From positions 1 through 33,143 of the forward strand of contig CAZHMN010000029.1 in assembly GCA_964533705.1 (NCBI GenBank): a DNA stretch of 33,143 nt, in the 5' to 3' direction. The notes under the pieces were generated by a model that made no database searches, had not been told where the DNA came from, and saw nothing but the letters and a program-made list of their open reading frames with translations. Positions 32,692 through 33,143 of this stretch are shown in pieces. The position numbers were made by a program, and so were the translations under genes. The stretch comes from CAZHMN01 sp964533705. GTDB taxonomy: Bacteria > Electryoneota > B3-LCP. Numbering within the stretch: position 1 is the stretch's first letter; every line of letters begins with the position of its first letter.

Positions 32692-32720
32692 ATGCTTCGT
32701 CCCTGGCGGGGCAGAAGCAT
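32692..32720. repeat. Inverted repeat, 7-base stem with 15-base loop
   Basis: ATGCTTC (32692-32698) and GAAGCAT (32714-32720), with a GC-rich loop. Confidence 0.6.
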
Positions 32721-32740
32721 GCCACAAGTCAGCCGATGGT

Positions 32741-32768
32741 GTCATTTCGGACTTGATCCGGAATCCAG
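32741..32768. repeat. Palindromic element of a widespread intergenic type
   Basis: TCGGACTTGATCCGGA-type sequence followed by ATCCAG. It resembles the TCCGGACTTGATCCGGAA elements I recall as dispersed repeats in many proteobacterial genomes. The arms pair imperfectly. Confidence 0.55.
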
Positions 32769-32779
32769 AAAAAGGTAGT

Positions 32780-32797
32780 GCGGGGGCTTGCCCCCGC
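32780..32797. repeat. Inverted repeat, 8-base GC stem
   Basis: GCGGGGGC and GCCCCCGC separated by TT. All eight pairs are perfect. Confidence 0.85.
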
Positions 32798-32861
32798 CTA
32801 AGAGAAATGCGTGAAATTCAGTATGCTGTCAGGTCTCCGAACCTGATCGACGTTAAGAGTT

Positions 32862-32976
32862 GCTGTCGGGTGCGGCGACCCGAGAGCTCGAAAAACTCGA
32901 AAGAGATGGGGAGGATAGGCCACCGAGGGGGCTTACGCCCATTTCTGCCTGTCAGACAAGAATGTCTGACCTCCCC
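32862..32976. repeat. 115-base direct repeat, copy B
   Basis: Identical by eye to 32550-32664. The GTCAGACA/TGTCTGAC hairpin is at 32951-32970. Flanking sequences differ from copy A. Confidence 0.9.
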
Positions 32977-33089
32977 CGACGTTGACAATTCATTCGATCT
33001 TGTGGCGCGGCCGGGTGACCTGACAGGAGAAGTGAAGGGCAGACGGTCATACTCTTAAGGACGAGACCTGACGCAACAGAGAATAGTCG

Positions 33090-33122
33090 CCGCCAGGAAT
33101 CGCTTCGCTTCAATCCTGGCGG
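33090..33122. repeat. Inverted repeat, 9-base stem with 15-base loop
   Basis: CCGCCAGGA and TCCTGGCGG enclosing ATCGCTTCGCTTCAA. All nine pairs are perfect. Confidence 0.75.
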
Positions 33123-33143
33123 GAACATAATCTGATGCCCAAT

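Larger units (their letters stand above)
32402..33143. other. Gene-free hairpin mosaic
   Basis: No credible gene. The region is built from many short inverted repeats, each with its own stem sequence, plus a duplicated 115-base block. The only long open frame (32504-33058, plus) runs through both repeat copies and repeats itself, so I do not regard it as a gene. It could be a non-coding RNA region, a repeat array, or a recombination hot spot. Confidence 0.75.

Noticed and set aside
32550..32976. Repeats considered as a CRISPR array
   Set aside because: Only two 115-base copies 197 bases apart, with different internal hairpins and no cas gene. This does not fit repeat or spacer sizes.
32504..33058. 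A 184-codon plus-strand open frame across the hairpin mosaic
   Set aside because: It reads through both copies of the 115-base repeat, so its peptide repeats itself. It has no ribosome site and no domain, and its length is explained by GC-rich repeats lacking stops.

Overview
The window looks like a scaffold from an uncultured Gram-negative bacterium, probably of the FCB superphylum or a neighbouring candidate phylum. Three things suggest this. A secreted M6 metalloprotease ends in a FlgD-like/type IX secretion-style sorting domain. Two lipoproteins carry lipobox signal peptides. Three gaps of exactly 100 N have flanks that behave like 55-base assembly overlaps, as expected of a metagenome assembly. 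The exact phylum cannot be fixed from this sequence. No rRNA, tRNA, CRISPR array, transposase or phage gene was seen.

Region 1 (1-17255, all minus strand) is one tightly packed run of eighteen genes, many overlapping by 1-4 bases. In transcription order: prfA, prmC, rnr, tgt, yajC, def, fmt, a YugP-like zinc peptidase, rsmB, a kinase-less PASTA protein, rpe, a short QueG-like iron-sulphur protein, an MBL-fold hydrolase, xerD, a site-2-protease homologue, a PBP4-type D,D-carboxypeptidase, a small membrane protein, glutamate formimidoyltransferase and a partial cyclodeaminase. Most serve translation (termination, N-terminal maturation, tRNA/rRNA modification) and the cell envelope. The order def-fmt-rsmB-[PASTA]-rpe mirrors the Firmicutes def-fmt-rsmB-rlmN-prpC-prkC-rsgA-rpe cluster, but a PASTA protein without a kinase domain sits where PrkC would be.

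Region 2 (17415-23703, plus strand) holds an O-methyltransferase, a repeat-rich spacer with a gap, a D-amino-acid aminotransferase followed by an S12 serine hydrolase, and the secreted M6 protease ending at a clear terminator.

Region 3 (23704-24944) is mostly non-coding. It contains a decayed dnaJ, reduced to the J-domain and the end of the C-terminal domain, a small CxxC protein, a terminator, and a structured leader in front of ligA.

Region 4 (24945-32401, plus strand) holds ligA, a lipoprotein with a FlgD-like fold, then efp-accB-accC (translation and fatty-acid synthesis) and gcvH-gcvPA (glycine cleavage), closed by a terminator. gcvPB and gcvT are not in the window.

Region 5 (32402-33143) has no credible gene. 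It is a dense mosaic of different short perfect hairpins and includes a 115-base block present twice without a visible difference. No complete new defence or biosynthetic system is evident. The most unusual items are the PASTA-only protein at the PrkC position, the dnaJ relic, the hairpin mosaics, the structured ligA leader, and the assembly-gap signature.
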